From: Methylosarcina fibrata AML-C10
Lineage (GTDB): Bacteria > Pseudomonadota > Gammaproteobacteria > Methylococcales > Methylomonadaceae
Direction: 5' to 3'
Assembly: GCF_000372865.1 (NCBI RefSeq)
Contig: NZ_KB889965.1
Location: forward strand, 1,810,990 to 1,874,989
DNA length: 64,000 nucleotides
The notes beneath the pieces were generated by a model. The model saw nothing but the letters and a program-made list of their open reading frames with translations, did not search any database and was not told where the DNA came from. Below are positions 25,794 to 35,250 of the stretch, piece after piece (the stretch's first letter is position 1; the number at the start of each line of letters is the position of its first letter). Made by a program: the position numbers and the translations under genes.

Positions 25794-27092
25794 ATGGTTT
25801 CCGTGATATTTCGGCGACTGCGGCGAGTCTTTACCATGACTGCAGTCTGCTGGTTCGTACTATTTTCAAATTCCCTCTTGGCCGATGAGCCCGTTCTTAC
25901 GCCTCAGCGGGCGGTCGACATCGCTCTCGAAGACAATCCCAGTCTTGCCGAGATTAAGGCACGCGCCGAAGCCATGGCGGCGATTCCTTCTCAGGAAGGC
26001 AGTTTGCCCGATCCGACAGTCAGTTTTGGAGCACTCTGGCTGCCGGTCGCGTCCGGGCTTGACCTCAACAAGGACGATTTCACGATGATGGAAGTCGGCG
26101 TCAGCCAGACTATTCCGTTTCCGGGGAAATTGGCACTACGAGAAAAAGCCGCGATTTTCGAAGCCGAAGCTATCGCGGAAACGGCAGAGGAAGCTCGGCT
26201 TCAACTTGTTCGCGAGGTCACCCTGCAATGGTGGCAACTACTTTTCATACACCGTTCGTTGCTAATTATCGACGACACCGAACACCTGCTAAAGCAACTG
26301 GCCGAGATTGCCGATAGTCAATACCAGGTGGGAAAAGGACTTCAGCAGGATGTGCTGTCGGCGCTTCTGGAACAGACCAAACTGGCCAAGGAAAAGGCGC
26401 AGCACATCGGCATGCATCGTGCCGCCATGGCGCGCCTGAACGCCTTGCTCAACCGGCCTGCGGATCATCGCATTCGGCTACCTGACGACGTCGCAACCGA
26501 GTTGCCGGATATCCGATCTGCCGGGGACTTGCAAACGCAAAGCGAGCAATCGCGGCCTCTCTTGGCCGAGCGCAAGAAAGCAATCTACGCCGCGCAAACC
26601 CGGCTGGATCTGGCTAAGAAAGATTATTATCCGGATTTCACGGTGGGCACCGCCTATTCGTTCCGTCAAAACCATCCGAACGGTCAAAGCCGCAGCGATT
26701 TTGCCAGTTTTCAGATCGCTATGACGTTGCCGATTTATACCGACCGTAAACAAGCCAAAGCAGTCGATCAGAGGCAAAGCGAATTACTCAAGGAGCGATA
26801 TGCGCTGAATGACGCGGAACGGAAAATCCAGACCGAAATCAACGAGTCGCTGGCGCTTTACCAGGCCAGTCGAGAACAGTTTGAGCTGTTGAAGAATAGC
26901 GCTCTGCCGCTCGCCGAACAGACGATCACCGCCGCTGTTGCCGCTTATCAGGTCGGAAAGACCGATTTTCAGAGCGTAATACGGGCTGAAAATGCCTGGT
27001 TTGACTACCGGAATCAGCACTGGCAGGCTTTGGCCGAAGCTCATCAGGCCCTGGCGCAATTAGCCGCTGCCGTCGGCAAGGAGGCATTATGA
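25794..27092 (+). CDS. cusC: CusC-type outer-membrane factor (TolC family)
   Basis: 432 residues with a signal peptide (cleavage near LLA-DEP). It shows the TolC/OEP pattern: two repeats of long helices with SLAEIKARAEAMAA near the start of the first repeat and LDLAKKDYYPDF at the second. The protein forms the outer-membrane and periplasmic tunnel of a tripartite heavy-metal RND pump. Start ATG 25794 follows GGAAC. The next gene (adaptor) overlaps by four bases (ATGA), then the RND pump follows, which fixes the assignment to a CusCBA-type system. Substrate Cu(I)/Ag(I) is inferred from the pump. Confidence 0.85.
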   Translation: MVSVIFRRLRRVFTMTAVCWFVLFSNSLLADEPVLTPQRAVDIALEDNPSLAEIKARAEAMAAIPSQEGSLPDPTVSFGALWLPVASGLDLNKDDFTMMEVGVSQTIPFPGKLALREKAAIFEAEAIAETAEEARLQLVREVTLQWWQLLFIHRSLLIIDDTEHLLKQLAEIADSQYQVGKGLQQDVLSALLEQTKLAKEKAQHIGMHRAAMARLNALLNRPADHRIRLPDDVATELPDIRSAGDLQTQSEQSRPLLAERKKAIYAAQTRLDLAKKDYYPDFTVGTAYSFRQNHPNGQSRSDFASFQIAMTLPIYTDRKQAKAVDQRQSELLKERYALNDAERKIQTEINESLALYQASREQFELLKNSALPLAEQTITAAVAAYQVGKTDFQSVIRAENAWFDYRNQHWQALAEAHQALAQLAAAVGKEAL

Positions 27093-28564
27093 ACAAAACC
27101 ATTCTATGGACAGCGCTCGTTGCTTCCGGCCTGGGCGTTCTCGGGGGTTATTGGCTGACTTCAAGTCTTGCTCCCTCTACACCGCTGCCGGTCGTACAGG
27201 CCGAAAAGACACCGCTCTTTTACCGCCATCCAATGAACCCGTCGATCACTTCGCCGGTACCGGCCAAGGATGAAATGGGTATGGACTATGTTCCAGTCTA
27301 CGAACAATCCGAGAAAGAGACAAAACCAGCCGCCCCTTCCGAAAGCAGTTCTCGCAATCAGGAAGGCAAAATTTTGTACTATCGCCACCCGATGGGCCTG
27401 CCGGATACTTCGCCGGTACCAAAAAAGGATTCGATGGGCATGGATTACATACCCGTCTATGCGGAAGAAAACGCAGAGAGCGAAGTTTCTGTATTGCGTG
27501 TGAGCACGGAAAAAATCCAGCGGCTCGGCGTCAAAACAACGTTAGTGCAAAACATCGACATTGCGCAGACGGTACGCAGCGTTGGCATTGTCGAAGCCGA
27601 TGAACGCCGGCAGCATAACGTGACGCTCCGTTTCGACGGCTTTATCGAGAAACTGTATGTGAACGCCACGGGGCAATCGGTAGTGCGTGGCCAACCTTTA
27701 TTTGAACTGTACAGCCCGGATTTAATTTCCGCCCAGCACGAATATCTGATTGCACAAAAAGGCCAAATGATGCTCTCTCAAGGTCAGGACTGGCTGCAAG
27801 ACGGCATGAAGAGCCTGGCGGACGGCAGCCTGGAGCGTTTGGAAAATTGGGGCATCTCGGCCGCCGATTTGGAGCGGCTTCGACAGGGCAAGGCTGTCAA
27901 AACGGTGGTCGTGCGTTCGCCCGCCTCCGGCGTCATCCTCGAAAAAAAGGCTATCGCAGGCGCACGGGCCATGGCTGGAGATACGCTGTATAAAATCGCC
28001 GATCTTTCCACGGTGTGGGTAATCGCTGAAATCTATGAACAAGACATCGGCTCGATCAAGCTCGGCCAGACGGCGCGGGTGACCCTCGACGCTTATCCCG
28101 GCAAAATCTTTACCGGCAAAGTGGGATTTATTTATCCGACGCTGAATGCGGCGACGCGAACGGTCAAGGTACGCGTCGAACTCGCCAATCCCGGTCATCT
28201 GCTCAAGCCGATGATGTATGCCCAGCTTCAGATCGATGCCCAAATGCATCGGGCATTGGCGGTGCCGAAATCCGCGGTTCTGGAAAGCGGCCGTCGCACG
28301 CTGGTGCTTGTCGATCGCGGCGAAGGACGTTTCGAACCCCGGGCGGTTAAGCTAGGTCTTCGCGGTGAGGAGATGACAGAAATTCTGGACGGACTTCATG
28401 AGCAGGAAAGCGTTGTTGTTGGAGCAAACTTTCTGATTGATGCCGAGAGCAATTTGAAGGCTGCAGTAAGCGCATTCGAGCCGGCTGATGCAAAACAAAA
28501 CAGCGCCGTCTCATTCGAACCGTTGTCGTCGGCCGGAGAACAGGCCCATCAAGGAGGAATGTAA
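27089..28564 (+). CDS. cusB: CusB-type periplasmic adaptor with two heavy-metal-binding domains
   Basis: 491 residues with an N-terminal membrane anchor. Two copies of the YRHPM...PVP.KD.MGMDY.PVY heavy-metal-binding domain lie at about 47-73 and 97-125; many homologues have one or none. A membrane fusion protein follows, with lipoyl (RSPASGVILEKKAIAGAR) and beta-barrel domains and a helical hairpin. The adaptor bridges CusA-type pump and CusC-type channel and may pass Cu(I) to the pump; Met residues of the extra domains are plausible ligands. The start overlaps the cusC stop. Only one base separates its stop from the cusA start, with AGGAGG inside its last codons. Confidence 0.88.
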   Translation: MNKTILWTALVASGLGVLGGYWLTSSLAPSTPLPVVQAEKTPLFYRHPMNPSITSPVPAKDEMGMDYVPVYEQSEKETKPAAPSESSSRNQEGKILYYRHPMGLPDTSPVPKKDSMGMDYIPVYAEENAESEVSVLRVSTEKIQRLGVKTTLVQNIDIAQTVRSVGIVEADERRQHNVTLRFDGFIEKLYVNATGQSVVRGQPLFELYSPDLISAQHEYLIAQKGQMMLSQGQDWLQDGMKSLADGSLERLENWGISAADLERLRQGKAVKTVVVRSPASGVILEKKAIAGARAMAGDTLYKIADLSTVWVIAEIYEQDIGSIKLGQTARVTLDAYPGKIFTGKVGFIYPTLNAATRTVKVRVELANPGHLLKPMMYAQLQIDAQMHRALAVPKSAVLESGRRTLVLVDRGEGRFEPRAVKLGLRGEEMTEILDGLHEQESVVVGANFLIDAESNLKAAVSAFEPADAKQNSAVSFEPLSSAGEQAHQGGM

Positions 28565-28565
28565 C

Positions 28566-31500
28566 ATGTTGGGACGAATCATCGAATGGTCGGCTCGTAA
28601 CGTATTCCTGGTGGTGTTGGCAACCGTCTTTATCGTGATCGCCGGCGTTTATGCCGTACTGAAAACCCCACTCGACGCCTTACCTGACCTGTCGGACGTG
28701 CAAGTGATCGTCTATACCGAATACCCCGGCCAGGCGCCGCAAGTGGTCGAGGATCAGGTCACTTATCCTTTGGCTACGGCGATGTTGAGTGTTCCTCACT
28801 CGAAGGTCGTACGCGGTTTTTCGTTTTTCGGCGCCTCTTTCGTTTATGTGATATTTGAAGATGGCGTCGACGTCTATTGGGCGCGATCGCGCGTGCTGGA
28901 GTACCTAAATTTCGCTTCCAGCCGCCTGCCGAAGGGCGTCTCTCCAAACCTGGGTCCGGACGCGACCGGCGTCGGCTGGGTTTTTCAATACGTGGTGCAA
29001 AGCGCCCGGCATTCGCTGGCAGAGCTCAGGACCTTGCAAGACTGGTTCATCCGTTACCAGCTGACCAAGGCACATGGAGTCGCCGAAGTGGCTGGTGTTG
29101 GCGGCTTCGTTCAGCAATACCAGGTGATTGTCGATCCGCGCAAACTCCAGGCTTACGGCATTCCCTTATCCGCCATCGGCCGGGTAATCGCCGAAAGCAA
29201 CCGCGATGTGGGCGGACGCGTGGTCGAAATGACGGAAACCGAGTACATGGTGCGCGGCAAAGGCTATCTGCGAGGCATTCAGGATATTGAGGATTTGGTG
29301 GTGAAAGCCGAGGGGGGCACGCCGGTACTGATTCGCGATGTTGCTCGTGTGGAACTCGGACCTGACGAGCGCCGCGGTGTTACCGAATTGAATGGTGAAG
29401 GTGAGGTGGTATCCGGTATTGCGATTGCCCGTTACGGTCAGAATGCGCTGGAAGTGATCGAGAATGTGAAAGCCAAACTCCGGGAAATTGCTCCGGGGTT
29501 ACCGGCGGGTGTTTCGATCACTCCTGTTTATGATCGCTCCCTGTTAATTTTGAAAGCCATTGAGAATCTCCGCGACAAACTGCTCGAAGAAAGTTTGGTC
29601 GTGGCTTTTGTCTGCATCGTGTTTCTCTATCATATACGTAGTGCTCTGGTCGCGATTGTGATGCTGCCGGTCGGCGTGCTGATCGCCTTCATCGTGATGC
29701 ATGGTCTCGGCATTAATTCGAATATCATGAGTCTCGGAGGCATTGCGATCGCGATCGGGGTAATGGTGGATGCGGCGATCGTCATGATAGAAAACGCGCA
29801 CAAACATCTGGAGCGCGCCCCGCCTGACGCCGACCGTCTTGGCCTGATAATCAGCGCCGCCAAGGAAGTCGGTCCTGCGTTATTCCTGAGTCTTTTAGTG
29901 ATTACCATCTCATTCCTTCCTGTTTTCGTTCTCGAAGAACAGGAAGGCCGGCTATTCAAACCCCTGGCTTACACCAAGACCTTTGCGATGGCCGGAGCGG
30001 CCATTTTGTCCGTGACTTTGGTGCCGGTATTGATGTGGCTGTTCATCCGGGGCAACATCGTGCCGGAGCATCGCAATCCGCTGAATCGACTGTTGATTTG
30101 GCTGTATCGGCCGGTGATCGAAGGCGTATTGCGCTGGAAAAAGCTGACCATCTGTATTGCAATGGCCATTCTGCTCGTCTCGGCTTATCCGGCGTCGAAA
30201 TTAGGCAGCGAGTTTATGCCGACGCTGAACGAAGGCACTTTGCTGTTCATGCCGATGAGCCTGCCCGGTTTGTCAGTCACTAAGGCTGCGGAAATCATGC
30301 AAACCCATAACCGGATTCTGAAAGGCTTTCCGGAAGTCGAATCGGTATTTGGCAAAGCCGGGCGCGCAGCCACCGCGACCGATCCGGCGCCGCTGGAAAT
30401 GTTCGAAACGGTGGTCAATCTGAAACCGGAAGCCCAGTGGCGTTCCGGGCAGACCCTCGACAAACTAATCGCGGAAATGGATCGGGCGACGCAGATGCCT
30501 GGCGTCACGATCGCGTGGACCATGCCAATCAAAAACCGCATCGACATGCTTTCGACCGGTATTCGGACACCGATCGGGATCAAGGTGTTCGGTACCGACC
30601 TCACGCAAATGGAACGGCTAGCGACCGAAATCGAAGCCGCCGTCAAAACCGTGCCGGGCACCACCAGCGCCTATGCGGAACGGATTACCGGCGGCTATTA
30701 CCTCAACATCGAGCCGGATCGAAAGCAATTGGCTCGCTATGGGCTGAGCATCGGCAATTTTCAGGATGTGATCGCCACCGCGTTGGGCGGCGAGACGGTC
30801 ACTACTACGGTGGAAGGCCGAGAACGCTTCAATGTGAACGTGCGCTATCCGCGCGAACTGCGCGATTCACCGGAAATGATTGCAACACAAGTTCTGGTTC
30901 CTATTGCGGGAGGAGCTATGGTTCCGCTCGGACAACTGGCCCGGGTCAGCCTCGATAAAGGCGCGCCGGGCATCCGCACCGAAAACGCGCTGCTTTCCGC
31001 CTACATCTTCGTCGATATCCGGGGTCGCGACATCGGCGGTTATGTGGTCGACGCGCAACAGGCCGTGCTGGAAAAGGTAAAGTTTCCGCCCGGCTATTAC
31101 GCGACCTGGAGCGGCCAGTTCGAATATATGGAGCGCGCGAAGGCCAAGCTGGCCGTTGCCGTTCCAATGACATTGTTCATCATTTTCTTGCTGCTGTACC
31201 TGAATTTCAAGCGCATCACCGAAACGCTGATCGTAATGCTGTCGTTGCCGTTTTCACTGGTCGGCGGCATATGGCTGCTCTACTGGCTCGATTATAACCT
31301 CAGCGTGGCGGTCATTGTCGGCTTCATCGCCTTGGCCGGCGTGGCGGCCGAGACCGGTGTCGTGATGCTGATTTATCTGGATCAGGCGCTAGAAAGGATC
31401 AGGGCGATCCGAACGGCGGAAAACCGGCCGCTGGTCAGATCCGATCTGTACGACGCGATCCGGGAAGGCGCCGTTGAACGGGTCAGGCCGAAAATCATGA

Positions 31501-31703
31501 CCGTGGCCGCGATCATGGCAGGGCTGCTGCCGATCATGTGGGGAACGGGAACCGGCTCGGAAGTGATGCGCCGCATTGCCGCCCCGATGGTGGGAGGTAT
31601 GGTGTCGTCGACATTGTTGACGCTGATCGTGATTCCGGCGCTTTATGCTCTGTGTAAACAAAATTCTATCAACAACGGAACTCGCTTAAGGGGGCAAAAC
31701 TGA
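28566..31703 (+). CDS. cusA: CusA-type heavy-metal RND efflux pump
   Basis: 1045 residues, the usual length of HME-RND pumps. ATG 28566 is preceded by AGGAGG; an upstream in-frame start at 28488 lies inside cusB. Twelve membrane segments with two large periplasmic loops are visible. TM4 has IAIGVMVDAAIVMIENAHKH, the HME4 (Cu/Ag) signature, in contrast to the DFGxxIDGAVV form of CzcA. The proton-driven pump exports Cu(I)/Ag(I) from periplasm and cytoplasm. It is in an operon with cusC and cusB. Confidence 0.9.
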   Translation: MLGRIIEWSARNVFLVVLATVFIVIAGVYAVLKTPLDALPDLSDVQVIVYTEYPGQAPQVVEDQVTYPLATAMLSVPHSKVVRGFSFFGASFVYVIFEDGVDVYWARSRVLEYLNFASSRLPKGVSPNLGPDATGVGWVFQYVVQSARHSLAELRTLQDWFIRYQLTKAHGVAEVAGVGGFVQQYQVIVDPRKLQAYGIPLSAIGRVIAESNRDVGGRVVEMTETEYMVRGKGYLRGIQDIEDLVVKAEGGTPVLIRDVARVELGPDERRGVTELNGEGEVVSGIAIARYGQNALEVIENVKAKLREIAPGLPAGVSITPVYDRSLLILKAIENLRDKLLEESLVVAFVCIVFLYHIRSALVAIVMLPVGVLIAFIVMHGLGINSNIMSLGGIAIAIGVMVDAAIVMIENAHKHLERAPPDADRLGLIISAAKEVGPALFLSLLVITISFLPVFVLEEQEGRLFKPLAYTKTFAMAGAAILSVTLVPVLMWLFIRGNIVPEHRNPLNRLLIWLYRPVIEGVLRWKKLTICIAMAILLVSAYPASKLGSEFMPTLNEGTLLFMPMSLPGLSVTKAAEIMQTHNRILKGFPEVESVFGKAGRAATATDPAPLEMFETVVNLKPEAQWRSGQTLDKLIAEMDRATQMPGVTIAWTMPIKNRIDMLSTGIRTPIGIKVFGTDLTQMERLATEIEAAVKTVPGTTSAYAERITGGYYLNIEPDRKQLARYGLSIGNFQDVIATALGGETVTTTVEGRERFNVNVRYPRELRDSPEMIATQVLVPIAGGAMVPLGQLARVSLDKGAPGIRTENALLSAYIFVDIRGRDIGGYVVDAQQAVLEKVKFPPGYYATWSGQFEYMERAKAKLAVAVPMTLFIIFLLLYLNFKRITETLIVMLSLPFSLVGGIWLLYWLDYNLSVAVIVGFIALAGVAAETGVVMLIYLDQALERIRAIRTAENRPLVRSDLYDAIREGAVERVRPKIMTVAAIMAGLLPIMWGTGTGSEVMRRIAAPMVGGMVSSTLLTLIVIPALYALCKQNSINNGTRLRGQN

Positions 31704-31711
31704 ACGATGTA

Positions 31712-31740
31712 TTGACTATATAAAAAATAATTTCATTAAC
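31712..31740 (+). promoter_or_regulatory. Possible promoter before the lipoprotein gene
   Basis: TTGACT (31712-31717) and ATTAAC (31735-31740) are 17 bases apart. The -35 is good and the -10 is poor. It would start transcription about 20 bases before the lipoprotein gene. Confidence 0.3.
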
Positions 31741-31766
31741 CTATTGAGATATTTTGGAGAAAACCC

Positions 31767-32126
31767 ATGAAAACATCATTACTGATTATTTTGTTTTTAG
31801 CACTTGGTTTGTTGACTTCATGCGCTGAATATAACCCGCACTCGATGGACATGGATCAAGCGGTTCATAACGCAAAATCCAAAGCCGATCACGAGGCGTT
31901 GGCACAACACTATGAAGAAGTGGCGAAAGAAATGCAGGCCAAGGTCGACGAGCACAAGAAAATCCTGAGTGAATACGAGAGAGAGCCGTGGCTAATTGGT
32001 AAGCAGCAGGCAACAGGATTCGGAGTCCATTGCCAAAGGCTGATTGATGTCTATCAAAAAGCCGCCGAGGAAAATCTGGAAATGGCGAAGATGCATCGTG
32101 AATTGGCAGAAGGCATAAAGCCATAG
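31767..32126 (+). CDS. Small helical lipoprotein
   Basis: 119 residues. ATG 31767 follows TTGGAG. It has a lipoprotein signal with lipobox LTSC (residues about 16-19). The mature part is helical and charged (HYEEVAKEMQAKVDEHKKIL), with one cysteine and many histidines. It was found 64 bases after cusA and likely belongs to the metal-resistance group. It is followed by a strong terminator. No family is assigned with certainty. Confidence 0.7.
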   Translation: MKTSLLIILFLALGLLTSCAEYNPHSMDMDQAVHNAKSKADHEALAQHYEEVAKEMQAKVDEHKKILSEYEREPWLIGKQQATGFGVHCQRLIDVYQKAAEENLEMAKMHRELAEGIKP

Positions 32127-32147
32127 CGAAATAGTGAATTTAGGGAC

Positions 32148-32190
32148 GCCATCAATCTGTCAAGCAGATTGATGGCTAATTCCTTTTTTA
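32148..32190 (+). terminator. Terminator after the lipoprotein gene
   Basis: GCCATCAATCTG (32148-32159)/CAGATTGATGGC (32165-32176) form a perfect 12-pair stem with a five-base loop, followed by TAATTCCTTTTTTA. Confidence 0.82.
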
Positions 32191-32298
32191 TCTAAATGTA
32201 TGGCTGCTTTGATTGAGTATTTTCAGAATGAAAATTGATTTTCGTATTATCGATGGAGATCAATATAAATAAATTTAGGTATTTGTACTAATTGAACT

Positions 32299-32315
32299 AT
32301 TACTAAGGTTGTAAT
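32299..32315. promoter_or_regulatory. Possible degenerate CusR/CopR-like box
   Basis: ATTAC (32299-32303) and GTAAT (32311-32315) are separated by seven bases, one more than the two boxes at 53063 and 53801. It lies about 100 bases upstream of the frameshifted Met/His-rich gene. The remainder of 32191-32414 is AT-rich without a gene. Confidence 0.3.
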
Positions 32316-32414
32316 ATTTCAATAGGTTAGAATGCAGCCGGATATTTCGGCTGTGGCCTACGTGGGCACGAGTTATAGCGCTCACTTTTCTAATCAGCTC
32401 GTAAGGAGGTTAAC

Positions 32415-32701
32415 ATGAAAACGCTCTCCCTATTATTCATGATGGTTTTATAACATTGAATAGTCCTTTCACGGTTGCCGCTGAAGAACAACAGAAAAAA
32501 ATGACCGAAAAGGAGATGCAGGAACAACTGAAACAAATGGAAAAGGAACTAGCCGAAATGCGCCAGACGAAGAACCCCCAAGAGCGTAGGCAGATGATGG
32601 ATCAACACATGCAGCACATGCAAAACATGCACAACATGATGAGGGATGACGGATGCTGCGCTGGTGACATGCCTATGATGGGGCATGAGCCCAAAAAATA
32701 G
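32415..32701 (+). pseudogene. Met/His-rich periplasmic metal-binding protein, frameshifted in its signal peptide
   Basis: ATG 32415, preceded by AAGGAGG, encodes the start of a signal peptide (MKTLSLLFMMVL) but meets TAA at 32451. The next frame continues with ITLNSPFTVAA, a good signal-peptide end, and then a mature helical protein rich in M, H, Q, E and K (MMDQHMQHMQNMHNMM, GCCAGDMPMMGHEPKK). A single added T in the run TTTT (32446-32449) would join the halves. The gene is either inactivated, rescued by slippage, or affected by a sequencing error. If translated, the protein would be a Cu/Ag-binding periplasmic protein, perhaps taking the place of CusF, which is absent here. Confidence 0.7.
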
Positions 32702-32850
32702 CGGGCGTAAAGCAAAATGAGGGGAAGCTTTGTCCGACTTCTTAGCCTGTTATTTCTGTAGGGAAAAATCTAGAGAGAGCGGGCATAGGCATTTGTGCCA
32801 ACTCGAAATCAGGGGCAGCTATCGACAAGGGCTGCGCGGAACACGGTAGG

Positions 32851-32888
32851 CCGGATAGGATGGGTAAAACCGCATAGCCATCCTGCCG
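32851..32888. terminator. Hairpin between convergent genes
   Basis: AGGATGG (32857-32863) and CCATCCT (32878-32884), flanked by CCGG on both sides, form a stem between the plus-strand Met/His-rich gene and the minus-strand ATPase. A T-tract is not adjacent, so the terminator role is likely but not certain. No gene is supported in 32702-32937. Confidence 0.4.
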
Positions 32889-32937
32889 GTCACCCAAAAC
32901 CGGATACTTTTTTGGTTGCGATAGCTCAAAGAAAATC

Positions 32938-35247
32938 CTATTTTGTGTGTAGCAGCCGCAACCCATTGCCAACAACCAGCAAAGAAGCCCCCATATCGGC
33001 GGCAATGGCTTCCCATAAGGTTGCAAGCCCTGCAAAAGCGAGGAGGGCAAAAATGGCTTTGATTGTGAGTGCAAAAGTAATATTTTGCCGAATGATCGCC
33101 AGCGTTCTTTTGGAATGCCCGATCAGCCAAGGAAGCTTGGAGAGGTCGTCGCCCATTAAGGCGACATCCGCTATTTCTATCGCCGCATCCGAACCCAGCA
33201 CGCCCATGGCAATGCCCAGATTGGCCCGGCCCAGGGCCGGTGCATCATTAACCCCATCGCCGATCATCGCCACTTGGCCGTATTTCTCGACCATTTGACT
33301 GACGATCTCAACTTTATCGGCCGGCAGCAATTCAGCATGCACTTCATCAATACCGATTTGTTTCGCGATGTTGTTAGCCGTCACCCGATTATCGCCGGTC
33401 AACATGACCAAATGTTTGATGCCTTTCTGCCTGAGAGATTGCAAAATCGATTTGATTTGAGCGCGGGGCTGGTCGGCGACGGCAATCAGGCCGCAAATGT
33501 GCCGGTCATTGCCGATGGCGATAACGGTTTGGCCGTTCTGTTCAAGTGCGATCGCTTTTTCACTGATTTCCGGGACTTCCCGGCTACGTTCCAATAGATA
33601 ACGGCGCGATCCCAACCAGAAATCGGCGCCGTTAAAGAGTCCGGTGACGCCTTTGCCCGGCAGAACCGTCACGTTGTCGGCGCCGGCAATACGGATGCCC
33701 CGGTTTTCCGCGTATTGTAAAATGGCTTTAGCCAAAGGATGAGTGCTGCGAGCTTCCAGTGCGGCAGCACGGCTTAACAGTTCTTCTTCGCTATGGCTAT
33801 TAAATGGGTAAACACCGGTGACTGTCGGCTCGCCACTGGTCAGCGTACCGGTTTTATCAAAGGCAATCGCATTCAGATGGGCCGGCGCTTCGATATAAAT
33901 GCCGCCTTTGATCAGAATGCCTTGCCTGGCGGCGCTGGCCAATGCCGCGACAATACTGACCGGCGTTGAAATGACCAACGCACAAGGGCAGGCAATCACC
34001 AGCAACACCAAGGCGCGGTAAAACCACTCGTTCCAGATGCCCGCTAAAAACAGCGGCGGAATGATAAACACGGCCAGCGCCAAGACCATCACGACCGGCG
34101 TATAAACGCGGGCAAACTTATCCACCCATTGCTCGGCTTCCGCCCGCTTGTTATGGGCTTCTCCAACCATACGCGTGATCTGCGCCAGCGTGGTGTCCGC
34201 GGCGAGTTTGCTTGACCGGATTTCCAGTGTTCCTTCGCCATTGATGCTGCCGGCAAACACTTCGTCTCCGGCTTGCTTGGCAACAGGAATGCTTTCCCCC
34301 GTAATCGGCGCCTGATTGACCGAACTGACGCCGCTAATCACCTCGCCATCCAGAGGGAATTTATCGCCTGGCGCTACGATGAAACGGCTGCCGATGCCGA
34401 CTTCTGCGGCGTGCACGCGGCGTTCCTGGCCGGTTTCATCCTTGACCGTCACCGTCGAAGGCGCTAAATCCAGCAACGCTTCAACGGCATGACGGGCACG
34501 GCCAATACTCCAGCTTTCAATTGCTAGGGATAGGGCAAAGAGAAAACTCACGGTGGCCGCTTCAAACCATTCGTCGATGACCATGGCGCCGATGACGGCA
34601 ACCGTCATCAACAAATTCATATCGGCACGCAACCGTCTCAGGGCATAAAAAGCCTTAACAACCACATGCCGGCCACCGAAAATCACCGCCAGGCCAAAGG
34701 CGATTTTTTCAGGTAAGGGTATAGCTTGCTGAGTATGGGCGTTAAATAAGCTAGTGAAATAATCAGTGATCACCTCCCAGTTGAGAGACCAGTTTTCAGG
34801 ATGGCTGAGAAACATTTGTACATCACTAAAGCCACCGACCATCGCGATATGAATCAACATGCCGACCACGATAAATAAACCACTGAGTGTGGTATAAACG
34901 GTCTTTGAACGGTGCAGTTGTTTTACATCCGCTTGTGCCTGACCGGATTGCCAGCGGGTCGCTTTCATCCCGGTTATGGCAACGGCTTTAATGATGGATT
35001 TTTCAGCCACAGGCTCAGCGTCCGGCAAAAGCGTCATTCGCCCATTTAAAACATCAAACGCCAGTTTGTCACTGCCACCCACTATCGGCCCGATCGCGCT
35101 TTTTAAAGTGGCGACTTCTTCGGCGCAGTCCAGACCTTCGATCTTGAAAGTCATGCCACTCGTAAGTATTGATGCAATTGGCTGACTACTATCCGATTTC
35201 TCTCCTGTACAACCGCAGGATTTTTCAGTTTTATTACATGAGCCCAT
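32938..35247 (-). CDS. zntA: ZntA/CadA-like Zn/Cd/Pb P1B-type ATPase
   Basis: 769 residues from ATG 35247. A GTG at 35283 overlaps the czcA stop (TAGTG) and would add 12 residues, but the palindrome at 35251 suggests the shorter form. The N-terminus has a Cys-rich stretch (SCGCTGE) and a metal-binding domain with GLDCAEEV. Eight transmembrane segments are visible, with the CPC motif (IACPCALVIS), DKTGTLT phosphorylation site and GDGVNDAPALG. The combination is typical of P1B-2 (Zn/Cd/Pb) pumps of the inner membrane. It is on the same strand as the czc genes, so the group probably protects against Zn/Cd. Confidence 0.85.
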   Translation of the reverse strand: MGSCNKTEKSCGCTGEKSDSSQPIASILTSGMTFKIEGLDCAEEVATLKSAIGPIVGGSDKLAFDVLNGRMTLLPDAEPVAEKSIIKAVAITGMKATRWQSGQAQADVKQLHRSKTVYTTLSGLFIVVGMLIHIAMVGGFSDVQMFLSHPENWSLNWEVITDYFTSLFNAHTQQAIPLPEKIAFGLAVIFGGRHVVVKAFYALRRLRADMNLLMTVAVIGAMVIDEWFEAATVSFLFALSLAIESWSIGRARHAVEALLDLAPSTVTVKDETGQERRVHAAEVGIGSRFIVAPGDKFPLDGEVISGVSSVNQAPITGESIPVAKQAGDEVFAGSINGEGTLEIRSSKLAADTTLAQITRMVGEAHNKRAEAEQWVDKFARVYTPVVMVLALAVFIIPPLFLAGIWNEWFYRALVLLVIACPCALVISTPVSIVAALASAARQGILIKGGIYIEAPAHLNAIAFDKTGTLTSGEPTVTGVYPFNSHSEEELLSRAAALEARSTHPLAKAILQYAENRGIRIAGADNVTVLPGKGVTGLFNGADFWLGSRRYLLERSREVPEISEKAIALEQNGQTVIAIGNDRHICGLIAVADQPRAQIKSILQSLRQKGIKHLVMLTGDNRVTANNIAKQIGIDEVHAELLPADKVEIVSQMVEKYGQVAMIGDGVNDAPALGRANLGIAMGVLGSDAAIEIADVALMGDDLSKLPWLIGHSKRTLAIIRQNITFALTIKAIFALLAFAGLATLWEAIAADMGASLLVVGNGLRLLHTK

Positions 35248-35250
35248 AAT

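Noticed and set aside
28905-31661. Long open frames on the minus strand within cusA
   Set aside because: They are frame shadows of the GC-rich RND gene; no ribosome-binding sites or domains support them.
32742-33130. Open frames overlapping the end of the zntA-like gene
   Set aside because: They overlap the ATPase C-terminus in another frame, with no domain or start signal.
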